From contig NZ_CP048878.1 of the NCBI RefSeq assembly GCF_011009015.1, positions 1,456,001-1,520,000 of the forward strand: 64,000 nucleotides of DNA. The letters run 5' to 3'. The position numbers and the translations under genes were made by a program. The DNA comes from Spartinivicinus ruber (GTDB taxonomy: Bacteria; Pseudomonadota; Gammaproteobacteria; Pseudomonadales; Zooshikellaceae). Each line of letters starts with the position of its first letter. The stretch's first letter is position 1. The notes under the pieces were generated by a model. That model did not search any database, was not told where the DNA came from, and worked only from the letters and a program-made list of their open reading frames with translations. This document shows, piece by piece, positions 34,449-46,336 of the stretch.

Positions 34449-35447
34449 TCAGCCTTGTTGAGATTGCGACATATTAATCGCGTACTCAATTGCAGTAAAC
34501 AAGCTTCCTGAATCTGCTGTGCCAGTGCCTGCCAAGTCTAAAGCAGTACCATGATCAACAGAGGTTCTAATGAAGGGTAGGCCTAGAGTGATATTAACAG
34601 CATGACCAAAGCCAGCATATTTCAGCACAGGTAAGCCTTGGTCATGATACATGGCTAAAACGGCATCCGCTTGGGAAAGTGGCTTTTCAGTAAAAGCAGT
34701 ATCAGCAGGCAATGGGCCAGTTAGATTAAAGCCAAACTGATTAGTTAATCGGTTTATGGTAGGCGTAATAGTTTCAAGTTCTTCTTTACCTAAGTGTCCA
34801 CCTTCACCTGCATGTGGATTTAGCCCACAAACTAAAATACGTGGCTGAATGATGCCAAATTTTTGCTGAAGGTCTTGATGTAATACAGTAATTATCTGCT
34901 CAAGCAGTGTAGAGGTAATTGCAGTGGGTACATCTTTTAAAGGTAGATGGGTTGTTGTTAAGGCAACTCTTAGCTGTTTGCTGGCTAACATCATCACAAC
35001 TTGTTGAGTGTTAGTTACTGTTGCTAGGTACTCAGTGTGACCGCTAAAAGTAATGCCACAGTCATTAATGACCCCTTTATGAATAGGGGCTGTGACCATG
35101 GCTGCAAATTCTAGTTGTTGGCAGCCTTTAATAGCTGCGTCCAGCACTTTTAGAACATAACTCGCATTAGCCGGGTTAAGTTGACCTGGAGTGACTGGCT
35201 GGGTGCTTTTAATGGGTAAAACTAGTAGTTGATTCTCAGCTGTTGGCTTAGCCGGCAAGGTTGGGTGATAAGTTTGTAAATCTATGGTTGTTAGGCCTAA
35301 CACTTTTGCTCGGGCAGACAGAATAGCTGGATCTGCAGCTATAACCAATTGAGCATCAAAGTGTTGTTTGGCTAGTGCTAGGCATAGGTCTGGGCCTATG
35401 CCAGCAGGTTCTCCGGAAGTGACAATAATCCGGGGGTATATGTTCAC
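34449..35447 (-). CDS. pdxA: 4-hydroxythreonine-4-phosphate dehydrogenase PdxA
   Basis: 332 residues: IIVTSGEPAGIGPDLCLAL, SGHTEYLA, CGLNPHAGEGG, MYHDQGLPVLKY and RTSVDHGTALDLAGTG cover substrate and metal-binding His/Asp residues. It acts in pyridoxal phosphate synthesis. The start overlaps the surA stop by 4 bp. Confidence 0.98.
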   Translation of the reverse strand: MNIYPRIIVTSGEPAGIGPDLCLALAKQHFDAQLVIAADPAILSARAKVLGLTTIDLQTYHPTLPAKPTAENQLLVLPIKSTQPVTPGQLNPANASYVLKVLDAAIKGCQQLEFAAMVTAPIHKGVINDCGITFSGHTEYLATVTNTQQVVMMLASKQLRVALTTTHLPLKDVPTAITSTLLEQIITVLHQDLQQKFGIIQPRILVCGLNPHAGEGGHLGKEELETITPTINRLTNQFGFNLTGPLPADTAFTEKPLSQADAVLAMYHDQGLPVLKYAGFGHAVNITLGLPFIRTSVDHGTALDLAGTGTADSGSLFTAIEYAINMSQSQQG

Positions 35448-36730
35448 AGCTTTATTTCTACATAAGCTTCAGCGCGAATTTGTCGCAGCCAGTTTTGCAG
35501 TTCTTCTTCGTACTTGCGATTGCGTAAAATGATTCTGGCTCTATTTTCCTGAACCAGCTTACTCATATCCTGCTGACGAGTGTCTAGGACTTGAAGAATA
35601 TGCCACCCATAGCGGCTTTTGAAAGGCTTGCTGATAGTGTTGACAGGTACTTCTGGTAATTTATCGCGAAAGGCGGGAACCATGTCGTTTGGATTTACCC
35701 AATCTAAACTACCACCATTTAAGGCTGAACCAGAATCATCAGAAAAAGCCTTGGCTAATTGAGCAAAGTCTTCACCATTTTCTAGTCGTAAATAAAGCCG
35801 ATCTGCTAGTTCTTTGGTCTGTTTTTCAGAACGAATTTCACTAGGTTTAAGTAATATATGACGTGCTTTAAATTGGGTTTGCATTAATTGTTCGCTACCG
35901 CCTCGTTTAGCGATTAGCTTGATAATATGAAAACCACTGGGGCTACGAATAGGCTTGCTAATGTCGTTTTCATTCATTGCCTGTACTTGGCTAGCAAACA
36001 AAGAAGGGAGCTGATTAGTTTTACGCCAACCAAGGTCACCGCCTTCTAATGCTTTTTGACCATCAGATACGGTAACTGCCATTTGGCCAAAATTAGCCCC
36101 TTGTTTAAGTTTTTGATAAACGGCGGTTGCTTTCTGTTTGGCTTGGTTTATCTGGTTTGCAGTAGCTGACTCTGGCACTGCAATTAATATATGGCCTAAT
36201 CGATAGTCTGCAGAAAGTTGGTATTTACCTTGCTCAGACTGAAGAAAGTTTTTAATTTCTTGTTGGGTAACTTGTATTCGATCTGCAACCCTGCGTTTTC
36301 GAACACGATTAATAATTAAGTCACGACGGATTTGCTCTCGTGCTTTTTCAAAAGAAACGCCATCTTGGACTAGTGCCTGTTGAAATTCTCTGAGTGACAT
36401 ATTATTGCGCTGAGCAATACGGTTAACTGTATCACTTAACGTTTGTTCGCTAATTCGAATATTTGCTCGATCACCCATTTGTAACTGCAGGCTTTCAATA
36501 ATAAGCTTTTCCAAAACCTGTTTTGTTAGGGCTTCCTCTGGAGGGAGTTCGGTATTACGTTGCCTTAACTTGCGCCGTACCATAGCCAGCCGCTCTTGTA
36601 GTTGGCTGGCAGTAACGACGTCACTATCAACAACAGCAACAATTCGGTCTAGAGTTTCTGAACTAGCGTTTAATGCATTAAACGCCACCCCAATACAGGT
36701 GGCTAAGATAAGTTGTTTATACCACTTCAT
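35444..36730 (-). CDS. surA: Periplasmic chaperone / peptidyl-prolyl isomerase SurA
   Basis: 428 residues with an N-terminal signal peptide (to about NALNASS), the SurA N-domain (LDRIVAVVDSDVVTASQLQ), and two parvulin domains (YRLGHILIAVPES near residue 180 and FKARHILLKPSEI near 290). It escorts outer-membrane proteins, LptD foremost, to the BAM complex. lptD ends 3 bp before its start, so the chaperone and its client are co-expressed. Confidence 0.98.
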   Translation of the reverse strand: MKWYKQLILATCIGVAFNALNASSETLDRIVAVVDSDVVTASQLQERLAMVRRKLRQRNTELPPEEALTKQVLEKLIIESLQLQMGDRANIRISEQTLSDTVNRIAQRNNMSLREFQQALVQDGVSFEKAREQIRRDLIINRVRKRRVADRIQVTQQEIKNFLQSEQGKYQLSADYRLGHILIAVPESATANQINQAKQKATAVYQKLKQGANFGQMAVTVSDGQKALEGGDLGWRKTNQLPSLFASQVQAMNENDISKPIRSPSGFHIIKLIAKRGGSEQLMQTQFKARHILLKPSEIRSEKQTKELADRLYLRLENGEDFAQLAKAFSDDSGSALNGGSLDWVNPNDMVPAFRDKLPEVPVNTISKPFKSRYGWHILQVLDTRQQDMSKLVQENRARIILRNRKYEEELQNWLRQIRAEAYVEIKL

Positions 36731-36733
36731 AAA

Positions 36734-39568
36734 TTATAGCTTGTTGCGCTCTTCCCGTTCTTGGTAACCGTCAATCCCTTCTAAGAAGCCTTCGACTTTA
36801 CTACCAAACAAGTTACCTAAACCTTTCATGACAAACTGAACAAATACACCATTATCAGTTTCTGCATTATCTATATCATCGTCACCATCAATCCACTGAC
36901 GACCAATAAAGCGTATTTTGTAGCAGCAGCTATCATATTCTGCTCCAAACATGGCTTCAAGTCGGCGACTGTTGGTGACATCGTAATTCCAGCGACCTAA
37001 TGCACTCCAGTTTGATGCTACAGGCCAGATAAACGACAGGTCAGCCTGTTCAATATCACCATCTGCAAATTGGCCAGGAATGGCATTACCTTGCTCATTC
37101 TTTCTAGTGCGGTCTACTTGATCGCGGAATCGATAGCTGAAGTTAAGCAGACGATCGTAGTCAGGATGGTAGCGAAGGCTGGTGGCAAACTCTTCATTGC
37201 GCCCCTCGTTAGTGTTGTAAATCCAGTCCTGTCTGAGAGTGAGTGCTGTAGAAATATTCCACACTAATTCAGATGCAAGGGGAGAAGTCGAGGCTTTTTG
37301 ATTATCTAAATAACGACGAGTACTTTCGTTAATATTAACATCGTTACTTTCGCTATTGATGACCTCGGAGTAGTAAGGGTTAACTTGAACATCGCGATCT
37401 TTAAAATAGAAAATTTGGCCGGTTCCTACTCGAAAGCGTTCAAAACCATTGTCTTCAATAAAGCGTGAAGTTACACCCAAAGCAATTTGGTTGGCATCAC
37501 CTAAGCGGTCATAGCCGCTAAAGCGATTATCTCTCCATAGCTGGGCATAACTAAAGCTGTTATTTGAGGTGTCAAATATGGGGTTTTGTTCCTGGTCACC
37601 ACGCTCTGGAGAGTATACATATAAAGCGCGAGGCTCTAATGTTTGGGTAAACTCTGCTTCGCCAAATAAAGTCTTACGTTCAAAGAACAAGCCGCTATCT
37701 ACAGTAAATACTGGAGTAGTCGTGCTAGGGTTGGTGTCGTATTTTAGATTAAATGGATTTTTTCTGCGGTGGTCTGGGTCATTTGGTCCAACGAAGCCTT
37801 CTCTGTCCAGGTTGCTTAAATTATATTGCACATGCTTGAACTTTAAGCCTGGAGTAACGAAGGCATATGGCCACTCAAATTTATACTTAACACCAGTTTC
37901 TGCATAAAGTCGGGTGCCTTCAGCATTGGTGAATTCATTGATTCCTTCACCATAGACGCTACGATTGACCTCATTTTCAATGTCTTCAGGACGAGTTCTT
38001 TCTTTACGTAGGTATTTCCAGTCGTTATCCCGAGTGAAGTAGGTAGCATCCGCGAGGTAATCAACTTCAAAGCCGCTATCTGTGAATAAATTGCCTTTAA
38101 ACTCAAATTGAGGGACTTTTTCATAGGAGTCATCACGATCATGACTCATGTTTTGATATTTTTGTACGGCAGTTGTAAAAGTCCAGCTATGGTTACCATC
38201 ACCACCGTTATAGACTGTCTTGAAGGTTTGATTCAGGTTATCTTGGCTGGAAACCTCTAGGGAGGTGCCAAAATCCCTAAAATAATCTTTATCGCTGGCT
38301 TTTGTGTAGTCAATGTCAAAGTGCCAGCGTTTGGTTAATCTCTGTTCATGAATCCAGTTGGCATACCAGCGGTCTTCACCAGCTTGGCGGTTGCCTTTTT
38401 TAAGATCGTCACTGCCTAAATAAGCACCACCAACTTCACCAGAGCTATCTGGGGTTAAATACCGAAACTCACCTTCTAATAAGAAACCTCGCTCAGCCAT
38501 ATAACGTGGATAAAGTGTGGCATCATAATTAGGTGCTAAGTTGAAATAATACGGAGTTGTGATGTCAAACCCATTATCCCCTGAAGAGCCAATCGTTGGG
38601 GCTAAGAAACCTGACTGTCGTCGATCATCAATGGGGAAATAAATATAGGGGGTATAAAAAACTGGTATGCCAGCAACACGAATAGTGGCGTGTTTGGCTG
38701 TGCCAAAACCAGTGAACTTATTTAAAGTTATGTCATTGCCTGATAAGGTCCAGGCGTTACTATCAGGTGGGCAGGTCGTATAATTAGCACTTTCTAAAAC
38801 CACTAACTCATCTTCTCGGCGTGTAATGGTTGTAGCTTCACCGCGTGAGTGATTTTTGTGGAATGCATAGCGCGCATCTTTAACATCCATGCGGCCAGAT
38901 TGCAGGTTTACAGCTGCTTGTTGACCAACCAGTAATAAGTTGGGTTCTCTTAAAATTACATTGCCTTTAAATTCGGCAGTATCTGTATTTTGGTAAAGCG
39001 TGGCTTGATTACTCTGCAACTGGCGATAGCCTTGGCGAATTAGGACGTTGCCTTTGAATTTAGCGGTACCATCTTGATCGTATTCAGAGTCTTGCGCTTC
39101 TGCATAAATTGGTGCATCTGCAGGGTTGCCCTGGTAGTCCATGCCAAGTCGATAGGGCTCGATATAAGCTCCGGAGCAGTGAGGAGCTACTTTTTGTCGC
39201 TGTTCCTCAGTTAGCTGGTCTAGTTTAACCCAGTCTAATTGGGGTAAGGCTAGTGGGCCAAATACTTCTTCTTCGCTAACAGGGCTACTACTACCTGCAG
39301 CAGCCTCTTGATTAGCAACTGTTGTTGGAGTTGTATCAACTGTGTTGGCTTGTTTAACAGGGAGTGGTGCCCGCTTTACAGCGCTTGGCTGCTTTGACTG
39401 GGTATTACAGTCCCAGCCTTGACCATTCGGTCCTGGTAGACAGTGCCACTCGCTTTCCTGGCCTGTTTGCTGAGTTGCAGCATAAGAAAAGCTGGTGGAG
39501 CCTGCTAACAAGCCGGTTGTTAGTAGCCAATGTAAGTTGTTTGTGAATTGTAACTTTTTTACTGCCAT
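36734..39568 (-). CDS. lptD: LPS-assembly protein LptD
   Basis: 944 residues: signal peptide, a Pro/Gln-rich linker, an OstA/LptA-like jellyroll (~170-270: AKFKGNVLIRQGYRQL, AEFKGNVILREPN) and a large C-terminal beta barrel (~320-920). Cys occur near the N-terminus (WHCLPGPNGQGWDC) and as the adjacent pair SCCYKIRF near the end, as needed for the LptD disulfides. With LptE it inserts LPS in the outer leaflet. First gene of a minus-strand run down to cca; divergent from amgK across 261 bp. Confidence 0.98.
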   Translation of the reverse strand: MAVKKLQFTNNLHWLLTTGLLAGSTSFSYAATQQTGQESEWHCLPGPNGQGWDCNTQSKQPSAVKRAPLPVKQANTVDTTPTTVANQEAAAGSSSPVSEEEVFGPLALPQLDWVKLDQLTEEQRQKVAPHCSGAYIEPYRLGMDYQGNPADAPIYAEAQDSEYDQDGTAKFKGNVLIRQGYRQLQSNQATLYQNTDTAEFKGNVILREPNLLLVGQQAAVNLQSGRMDVKDARYAFHKNHSRGEATTITRREDELVVLESANYTTCPPDSNAWTLSGNDITLNKFTGFGTAKHATIRVAGIPVFYTPYIYFPIDDRRQSGFLAPTIGSSGDNGFDITTPYYFNLAPNYDATLYPRYMAERGFLLEGEFRYLTPDSSGEVGGAYLGSDDLKKGNRQAGEDRWYANWIHEQRLTKRWHFDIDYTKASDKDYFRDFGTSLEVSSQDNLNQTFKTVYNGGDGNHSWTFTTAVQKYQNMSHDRDDSYEKVPQFEFKGNLFTDSGFEVDYLADATYFTRDNDWKYLRKERTRPEDIENEVNRSVYGEGINEFTNAEGTRLYAETGVKYKFEWPYAFVTPGLKFKHVQYNLSNLDREGFVGPNDPDHRRKNPFNLKYDTNPSTTTPVFTVDSGLFFERKTLFGEAEFTQTLEPRALYVYSPERGDQEQNPIFDTSNNSFSYAQLWRDNRFSGYDRLGDANQIALGVTSRFIEDNGFERFRVGTGQIFYFKDRDVQVNPYYSEVINSESNDVNINESTRRYLDNQKASTSPLASELVWNISTALTLRQDWIYNTNEGRNEEFATSLRYHPDYDRLLNFSYRFRDQVDRTRKNEQGNAIPGQFADGDIEQADLSFIWPVASNWSALGRWNYDVTNSRRLEAMFGAEYDSCCYKIRFIGRQWIDGDDDIDNAETDNGVFVQFVMKGLGNLFGSKVEGFLEGIDGYQEREERNKL

Positions 39569-39829
39569 CGCTATTCAGTCCAGGCTTCCTGTCGGATAAG
39601 ATTGCTCAGTGGTGCAATTCAAGGAAATAACCGTCGAGTTTATAAGTGCTTAAAATAATAAACAACAAAAAACCGAAGCATAATAATCTATGCGAGGTAA
39701 TGTAGGCTACCCTGTGCACAAATTATTCTATATTTGAGACCTGAGTTGTAGATTTTGTTTTCTAAACTTGGTCTACGAATAAGATTAATTAACAATCACT
39801 AGTAAATTTGTAAATGGTAAAAAGGCTGT

Positions 39830-41571
<1,742 letters not shown>

Positions 41572-41636
41572 AAAATAAGTGATTGCAGCTAAAAAAAGCA
41601 GCAGCTGAGAACAAGAGTGATAGAGAAAAACTGTAA

Positions 41637-42476
41637 ATGTTTCGTTGGGTTGGTTTATTTATCGCGTTACTAGTTGGCTGGCGCTACGGTGGCTGGCTAG
41701 GTGCATTAATGCTGGGTGGTTTGGTATGGGTATTTAGTCGGCAAACTAACTGGCAGGTATTGCAAGGGGGAAAGCAAGGCTCTACAGAAGGCTCTGCCAC
41801 TTACCAGCAAGGGCACTCACAACAGGTTCAAACAGCTTTCTTTAAAGCGACATTTTTGGTGATGGGTAAGTTGGCAAAAGCAGATGGCAGAGTATCAGAG
41901 CGGGAAATCCAGCAAGCATCATCTATTATGGCCAACATGCGTTTGAGTCAAGAACAGCGCAAGGCAGCTATCGCTTTGTTTAATCAAGGTAAAAATGCTG
42001 ATAGTCAGGCTGTTCAACAAGCATTAGCAGAGTTTGCATATCAGCTAAAAGGTAATCACAGTCTGCTGGATATGTTTATTGAGCTGCAGCTTCAAGCAGC
42101 CTATTCTGATGGTGTTATTACCACATCTGAATGGCAAGTACTTGAAGAGGCGGCTGCTGTGCTAAAAATCAGCCCGTTAAAGCTAAAGCTTATTCATCAA
42201 AGGTTTTTAGCGCAGCAGCAGTTTTATCAACGGCGTAACAAGAATTCGCTAGGTAAACGGGTTGATAATGCTTATGCCGTGATGGGGGTAAGCCCAACAG
42301 CTGATGACAAAACTTTAAAGAAGGCTTATCGCCGGTTAATGAGTCAGCACCATCCAGATAAATTATTAGCCAAGGGATTGCCTGGGGAAATGGTGCAACT
42401 GGCTAAAGAAAAAACCCAGGAAATTCAGATGGCTTATGATTTGATCAAAAATCACCGGAAAACTATTAACTCTTAA
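41637..42476 (+). CDS. djlA: Membrane-anchored J-domain co-chaperone DjlA
   Basis: 279 residues: one N-terminal membrane helix, a TerB-like helical domain (~75-185, FLVMGKLAKADGRVSEREIQ, LQLQAAYSDGVITTSEWQVL) and a C-terminal J domain (AYAVMGVSPTADDKTLKKAY, SQHHPDKLLAKGLP) with intact HPD. It stimulates DnaK at the inner membrane. Lies 65 bp after murU and converges on the DUF3530 gene. Confidence 0.95.
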   Translation: MFRWVGLFIALLVGWRYGGWLGALMLGGLVWVFSRQTNWQVLQGGKQGSTEGSATYQQGHSQQVQTAFFKATFLVMGKLAKADGRVSEREIQQASSIMANMRLSQEQRKAAIALFNQGKNADSQAVQQALAEFAYQLKGNHSLLDMFIELQLQAAYSDGVITTSEWQVLEEAAAVLKISPLKLKLIHQRFLAQQQFYQRRNKNSLGKRVDNAYAVMGVSPTADDKTLKKAYRRLMSQHHPDKLLAKGLPGEMVQLAKEKTQEIQMAYDLIKNHRKTINS

Positions 42477-42495
42477 GTGTTTTTAGTGGTGTCAG

Positions 42496-43692
42496 TTATT
42501 CTTTATTTTTCTTTTTCGTTGACAGCTCAGTTGTTTTAGCTCGTCGCTTTAACCAGCTTTTTACTCGTTTTAATAACCAGTCATTGGTCGTATCTTGGCT
42601 GCCTGGTACAGCAGGCAGATGGTACTGGAAATAGTTGTAATTTTTACCTCGATGGGCAGCTGCAACTCGCTCCTTTGCTTCCGGTGAGGGGCCTGGAAAC
42701 TGTGTAATATAAATGTCCAGGGTGAGCACAGCGGTTTTTTCCAACAGTTGGGGAACAGTAGCTTTTAAGCTTTGACTAGGAGCAGGGTTCAGCAAGATAA
42801 GGGCGTGCACATTTTCTGGTTTTTGCTCTGCTAAAAATGCCAGTGCCCAATGAGCGCCTTCTCCTTGTCCAATGAGTACCTGAAATAGTAAGCCTTGCTT
42901 AGCAAAATGGGCAAGTCCTTGGCTAGTTCGGTTATACATATCTTGAATGGGGTCATAGGTTTGAGTGGGGTGATCTTGCTTGGTTTCTTTTGAAGCTTTA
43001 GGGGGGGGAGCTGTTTCCTCCGGCTTATTAGTATCTTCTGGTTGCTTTTCATTGTCAGCTAGTTTGTCTGTAGTTTGATCATTTTCCTTTGTGTCAGCAG
43101 AGGAACTCTCTTTTTCCTTTGCTTTCTCTTCTGACTGCTCGGTTGCTTCTGGTTTGGTGGAGCCTTGCTGCTGGTCAGAAGCTAAGGTGACGCTACCTTT
43201 GGGCAAAAATGTTCTTTTTGGTGGTGAGGGTGGCTCACTGACGATAGGCATTATAGCTAAGGTATGCCAGCCAGCATCAGGTAGCTTTTTACGTAGTGTT
43301 AGGATAGCTTTTGGCCAGTTAACATGCTGCCCCTCTGCGGGGATTATTAGTATTCCTCCTTTAGGAGAACCTGTATTTTCTCGCAAATAAGCAGCTAAAA
43401 AGGACTTTCCTTCCTCCTCTTTTGGGAGCATTAATATCTCATCGCTGGGTAACTGCTCTTTTAAAGACTGAACTTGAAACTGTTCTATTGTTGGTAGGCT
43501 GGGTCGTTTAATTGGTTGGTTAGGTGCAGGATTGGTTGTGCTGTCTTGCTCTTCTGTTTTTGGAGAGGGCGTTGTTTCCGTTTGGCTTTCGGTGGACTCA
43601 TTTGTTTGTTGTTGAGCTAGGCAAAAACGTGTTACTTCTGCAAAAAAACAGAGTGGTATAAAAACAGCAATCCAAAAAAATTTTCCAAACAC
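42496..43692 (-). CDS. DUF3530 alpha/beta-hydrolase-like secreted protein
   Basis: 398 residues with an N-terminal signal or anchor (FFWIAVFIPLCFFAEVTRFC). Two blocks fit DUF3530: GGILIIPAEGQHVNWPKAIL and GWHTLAIMPIV, then FQVLIGQGEGAHWALAFLAE and NVHALILLNPAPSQ. The nucleophile-elbow position reads GQGEG, without Ser. Between the blocks is a ~100-residue Glu/Lys/Thr/Pro-rich, disordered insert (e.g. EATEQSEEKAKEKESSSADT). Probably periplasmic; function unknown, and catalysis by a Ser hydrolase mechanism looks unlikely. Confidence 0.8.
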   Translation of the reverse strand: MFGKFFWIAVFIPLCFFAEVTRFCLAQQQTNESTESQTETTPSPKTEEQDSTTNPAPNQPIKRPSLPTIEQFQVQSLKEQLPSDEILMLPKEEEGKSFLAAYLRENTGSPKGGILIIPAEGQHVNWPKAILTLRKKLPDAGWHTLAIMPIVSEPPSPPKRTFLPKGSVTLASDQQQGSTKPEATEQSEEKAKEKESSSADTKENDQTTDKLADNEKQPEDTNKPEETAPPPKASKETKQDHPTQTYDPIQDMYNRTSQGLAHFAKQGLLFQVLIGQGEGAHWALAFLAEQKPENVHALILLNPAPSQSLKATVPQLLEKTAVLTLDIYITQFPGPSPEAKERVAAAHRGKNYNYFQYHLPAVPGSQDTTNDWLLKRVKSWLKRRAKTTELSTKKKNKE

Positions 43693-43838
43693 TGATTAGC
43701 TCGATTTATTCATTCAATTTAAGCTGCCATAAATGCAAATAGCTATGAAGTAGCAGGGTATTTTTTATCTTCCATGAATTCTAGTTGAGTATCAGTTAAA
43801 ATTAACTCGCTATGTTGATTTGCCTGGAAACTTAACTA

Positions 43839-44513
43839 ATGAAAGACTTTTTGATTGCACCGAGCATTCTGTCTGCTGATTTTGCCCGTTTAGGTGAAGA
43901 AGTGGACCAAGTGTTAGCTGCTGGCGCAGATATGGTGCATTTTGATGTGATGGATAATCACTATGTACCTAATCTGACTATAGGTCCAATGGTATGTAAA
44001 GCTTTGCGCGATTATGGCATTAAGGCGCCAATTGATGTCCATCTAATGGTGAAGCCTGTTGATCGCATTATTGGTGATTTTATTGAGGCAGGAGCAAGCT
44101 ATATTACATTTCACCCTGAAGCTTCGGAGCATATTGATCGCTCGTTGCAAATGATTAAAGCAGGTGGTTGTAAGGCGGGTTTGGTATTTAATCCTGCCAC
44201 TCGATTAGATCACCTGGAGTATGTTATCGATAAAGTGGATATGGTGCTGCTAATGTCGGTTAACCCAGGATTTGGTGGGCAAAAATTCATACCACAAACC
44301 CTTAACAAGCTTCGTCAGGCTCGTCAGCTAATTGATGCAAGTGGTTTAGACATTCGCTTGGAAATTGATGGTGGCGTATCTACTGGCAATATTCGTGAAA
44401 TAGCAGAGGCGGGTGCGGATACCTTTGTTGCTGGGTCGGCTATTTTTAATGCACCAGATTATAAGGCAGTTATAGATACTATGCGTGCAGAGTTATCTCA
44501 GGTAACTGCTTGA
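43839..44513 (+). CDS. rpe: Ribulose-phosphate 3-epimerase
   Basis: 224 residues, a TIM barrel with [50 protein letters not shown] and [12 protein letters not shown] holding metal and catalytic residues. It interconverts ribulose- and xylulose-5-phosphate. In Pseudomonas gph lies between rpe and trpE; here the trp leader region follows directly. Confidence 0.97.
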   Translation: MKDFLIAPSILSADFARLGEEVDQVLAAGADMVHFDVMDNHYVPNLTIGPMVCKALRDYGIKAPIDVHLMVKPVDRIIGDFIEAGASYITFHPEASEHIDRSLQMIKAGGCKAGLVFNPATRLDHLEYVIDKVDMVLLMSVNPGFGGQKFIPQTLNKLRQARQLIDASGLDIRLEIDGGVSTGNIREIAEAGADTFVAGSAIFNAPDYKAVIDTMRAELSQVTA

Positions 44514-44575
44514 TCGTACTTTAATTTTTTGTTGCTTCTAGCTGAGTACTTTAATAGGGTATGATGGAACGAATT

Positions 44576-44605
44576 AGCTACTTCTGTGAAATAACCTAAG
44601 TAGCT
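44576..44605 (+). other. Small hairpin in the rpe-trp spacer
   Basis: Arms AGCTACTT (44576-44583) and AAGTAGCT (44598-44605) flank 14 nt, 63 bp after rpe. No T run follows, so it is not a classical terminator. The remaining spacer to 44711 holds no convincing gene; TTGATA at 44648 is a possible -35 element with only a poor -10 after it. Confidence 0.3.
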
Positions 44606-44711
44606 GATTAGGTTGCTTATATAGGTGTTAACAAGACGATAACTGACTTGATAACTATTTAGCAAACAAAAGATAGTTAATTGACTTTTTACTAGTGAAC
44701 TGGAGACACAC

Positions 44712-44804
44712 GTGAGTCATAACGGCTTTATTGTTAAACCACGTCTAACTATGACTATTGAGATTGTACATAGCTGGCGATGGCGTAATTGGTGGCTTGT
44801 TTAA
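44712..44804 (+). CDS. trpL: Tryptophan-rich leader peptide of the trp genes
   Basis: A 30-codon reading frame starts at GTG 44712 with GGAG 6 nt before it and ends at TAA 44802. Its last ten residues are SWRWRNWWLV, so codons 22, 24, 27 and 28 are Trp. A shorter form could start at ATG 44751. It ends 40 bp before trpE. Four Trp codons in so short a peptide is the sign of a translation-based tryptophan sensor: ribosomes stall there when charged tRNA-Trp is scarce. Confidence 0.85.
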   Translation: MSHNGFIVKPRLTMTIEIVHSWRWRNWWLV

Positions 44805-44840
44805 CGCAGCAGACTGATCACCGTGTTTAACAATAGGAGG
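44731..44840 (+). promoter_or_regulatory. Alternative RNA pairings around the trp leader, next to the trpE ribosome site
   Basis: TTGTTAAAC (44731-44739, inside the leader frame) can pair with GTTTAACAA (44825-44833) and, extended over one bulge, ACG with CGT. GTTAAAC can instead pair with GTTTAAC at 44799-44805, which overlaps the leader stop. The two pairings exclude each other. The distal partner ends 2 nt before the trpE AGGAGG (44835-44840). No GC-rich hairpin with a T run is present, so the switch, if real, would act on trpE translation. Confidence 0.5.
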
Positions 44841-44844
44841 CAGT

Positions 44845-46323
44845 ATGACCCCGGAGCAATTTTCCAGCCTAGTAACGGCAGGCTACAACCGTATTCCTGT
44901 CACCCATGAGGTGCTGGCTGATCTTGATACACCACTTAGCACCTATTTAAAGCTTGCCAATCAGCCCTTTAGTTATTTATTAGAATCTGTCCAAGGGGGC
45001 GAAAAGTGGGGGCGTTACTCCATAATTGGCCTGCCTGCCAAAGAACAAATTCTTGTCAATGGCTTTGAGGTTAAACGCTTTGTTAATGGCCAGGTAGTTG
45101 AGACCCGACAAGAGCCGCATCCACTGGATTATATCGCAAATTATCAAGCGCAGTTTAAAGTGCCAATATTGCCAGGCTTACCAAGGTTTTTTGGTGGTTT
45201 GGTTGGCTATTTTGCTTACGATACTGTGCGTTATATCGAGCCCAAACTACAGCAGTCCACTCCAACTGATGAGTTGAATACGCCTGATATATTTCTTATG
45301 TTGTCCGAGGAAGTGGTTATTTTTGACAACTTAACGGGCAAAATTTTGTTTGTGGTAATGGCTGATCCAGCCCAGCCAGATAGTTTTAATGCAGCGAAGC
45401 AACGCTTAGCTGAGCTTGTGGAATCTCTGCACTCTAAATCTTTTACTGCACCAGTTTCGGAGCAGCAGCGAGAAGTAACTGAGTCTGACTTTAAATCATC
45501 AGTTGGTCAGGAAAAATTCGAGGCCTCAGTTGAGAAAATTAAAGAATATATCTTAGCTGGCGATTCAATGCAGGTCGTGCTTTCCCAAAGAATGAGTGTG
45601 CCATTTAAGTCACCGCCCTTAAACTTATATCGTGCCTTGCGTTGTTTAAACCCTTCGCCTTATATGTATTATCTCGATTTGGGAGAGTTTCATATAGTGG
45701 GCTCCTCCCCAGAAATTTTGGCCCATGTAGAAAAGGGGCAGGTTACCGTTAGGCCAATTGCAGGTACTCGCAAGCGAGGAAAAACGGAAGAGCAGGATTT
45801 AGCATTAGAGAAAGAGCTATTAGCTGATCCTAAAGAATTAGCTGAACACCTTATGCTGATTGATTTAGGTCGGAATGATGTTGGGCGGGTTGCTCAAACA
45901 GGCACAGTTAAGCTCACTGACCAAATGGTGATTGAGCGTTACTCTCATGTGATGCACATTGTTTCCAATGTAATTGGGCAGGTGAAACCAGAGTTATCGG
46001 CATTGGATGTCCTCAAAGCTACCCTGCCTGCTGGAACGTTAAGTGGTGCCCCAAAAGTCCGAGCAATGGAGATAATTGATGAGCTAGAGACTACTAAGCG
46101 AGGTGTCTATGGGGGTGCAGTAGGATATTTATCCTGGCATGGCAATATGGATACCGCCATTGCGATTCGTACCGCAGTGATAAAAGATCAGCATTTATAT
46201 ATCCAGGCAGGGGCAGGGGTGGTAGCTGACTCAGATCCAAACCTTGAATGGAAAGAAACCCTCAATAAAGGGCGTGCCATGTTTAGTGCAGTAGCAATGG
46301 CCGAAAAAGGTTTAGTGGAATAA
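44845..46323 (+). CDS. trpE: Anthranilate synthase component I
   Basis: 492 residues. [18 protein letters not shown] with the LLES tryptophan-feedback motif, then chorismate-binding segments [70 protein letters not shown] and [13 protein letters not shown]. Makes anthranilate from chorismate with ammonia from TrpG. A strong AGGAGG precedes the ATG; a Trp-rich leader peptide lies upstream. trpG starts 13 bp later. Confidence 0.98.
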   Translation: MTPEQFSSLVTAGYNRIPVTHEVLADLDTPLSTYLKLANQPFSYLLESVQGGEKWGRYSIIGLPAKEQILVNGFEVKRFVNGQVVETRQEPHPLDYIANYQAQFKVPILPGLPRFFGGLVGYFAYDTVRYIEPKLQQSTPTDELNTPDIFLMLSEEVVIFDNLTGKILFVVMADPAQPDSFNAAKQRLAELVESLHSKSFTAPVSEQQREVTESDFKSSVGQEKFEASVEKIKEYILAGDSMQVVLSQRMSVPFKSPPLNLYRALRCLNPSPYMYYLDLGEFHIVGSSPEILAHVEKGQVTVRPIAGTRKRGKTEEQDLALEKELLADPKELAEHLMLIDLGRNDVGRVAQTGTVKLTDQMVIERYSHVMHIVSNVIGQVKPELSALDVLKATLPAGTLSGAPKVRAMEIIDELETTKRGVYGGAVGYLSWHGNMDTAIAIRTAVIKDQHLYIQAGAGVVADSDPNLEWKETLNKGRAMFSAVAMAEKGLVE

Positions 46324-46336
46324 TTGGGGGTATGCA

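Noticed and set aside
44712..44844. Classical intrinsic terminator for trp attenuation
   Set aside because: I looked for a GC stem plus T run between the leader stop and trpE and found none.
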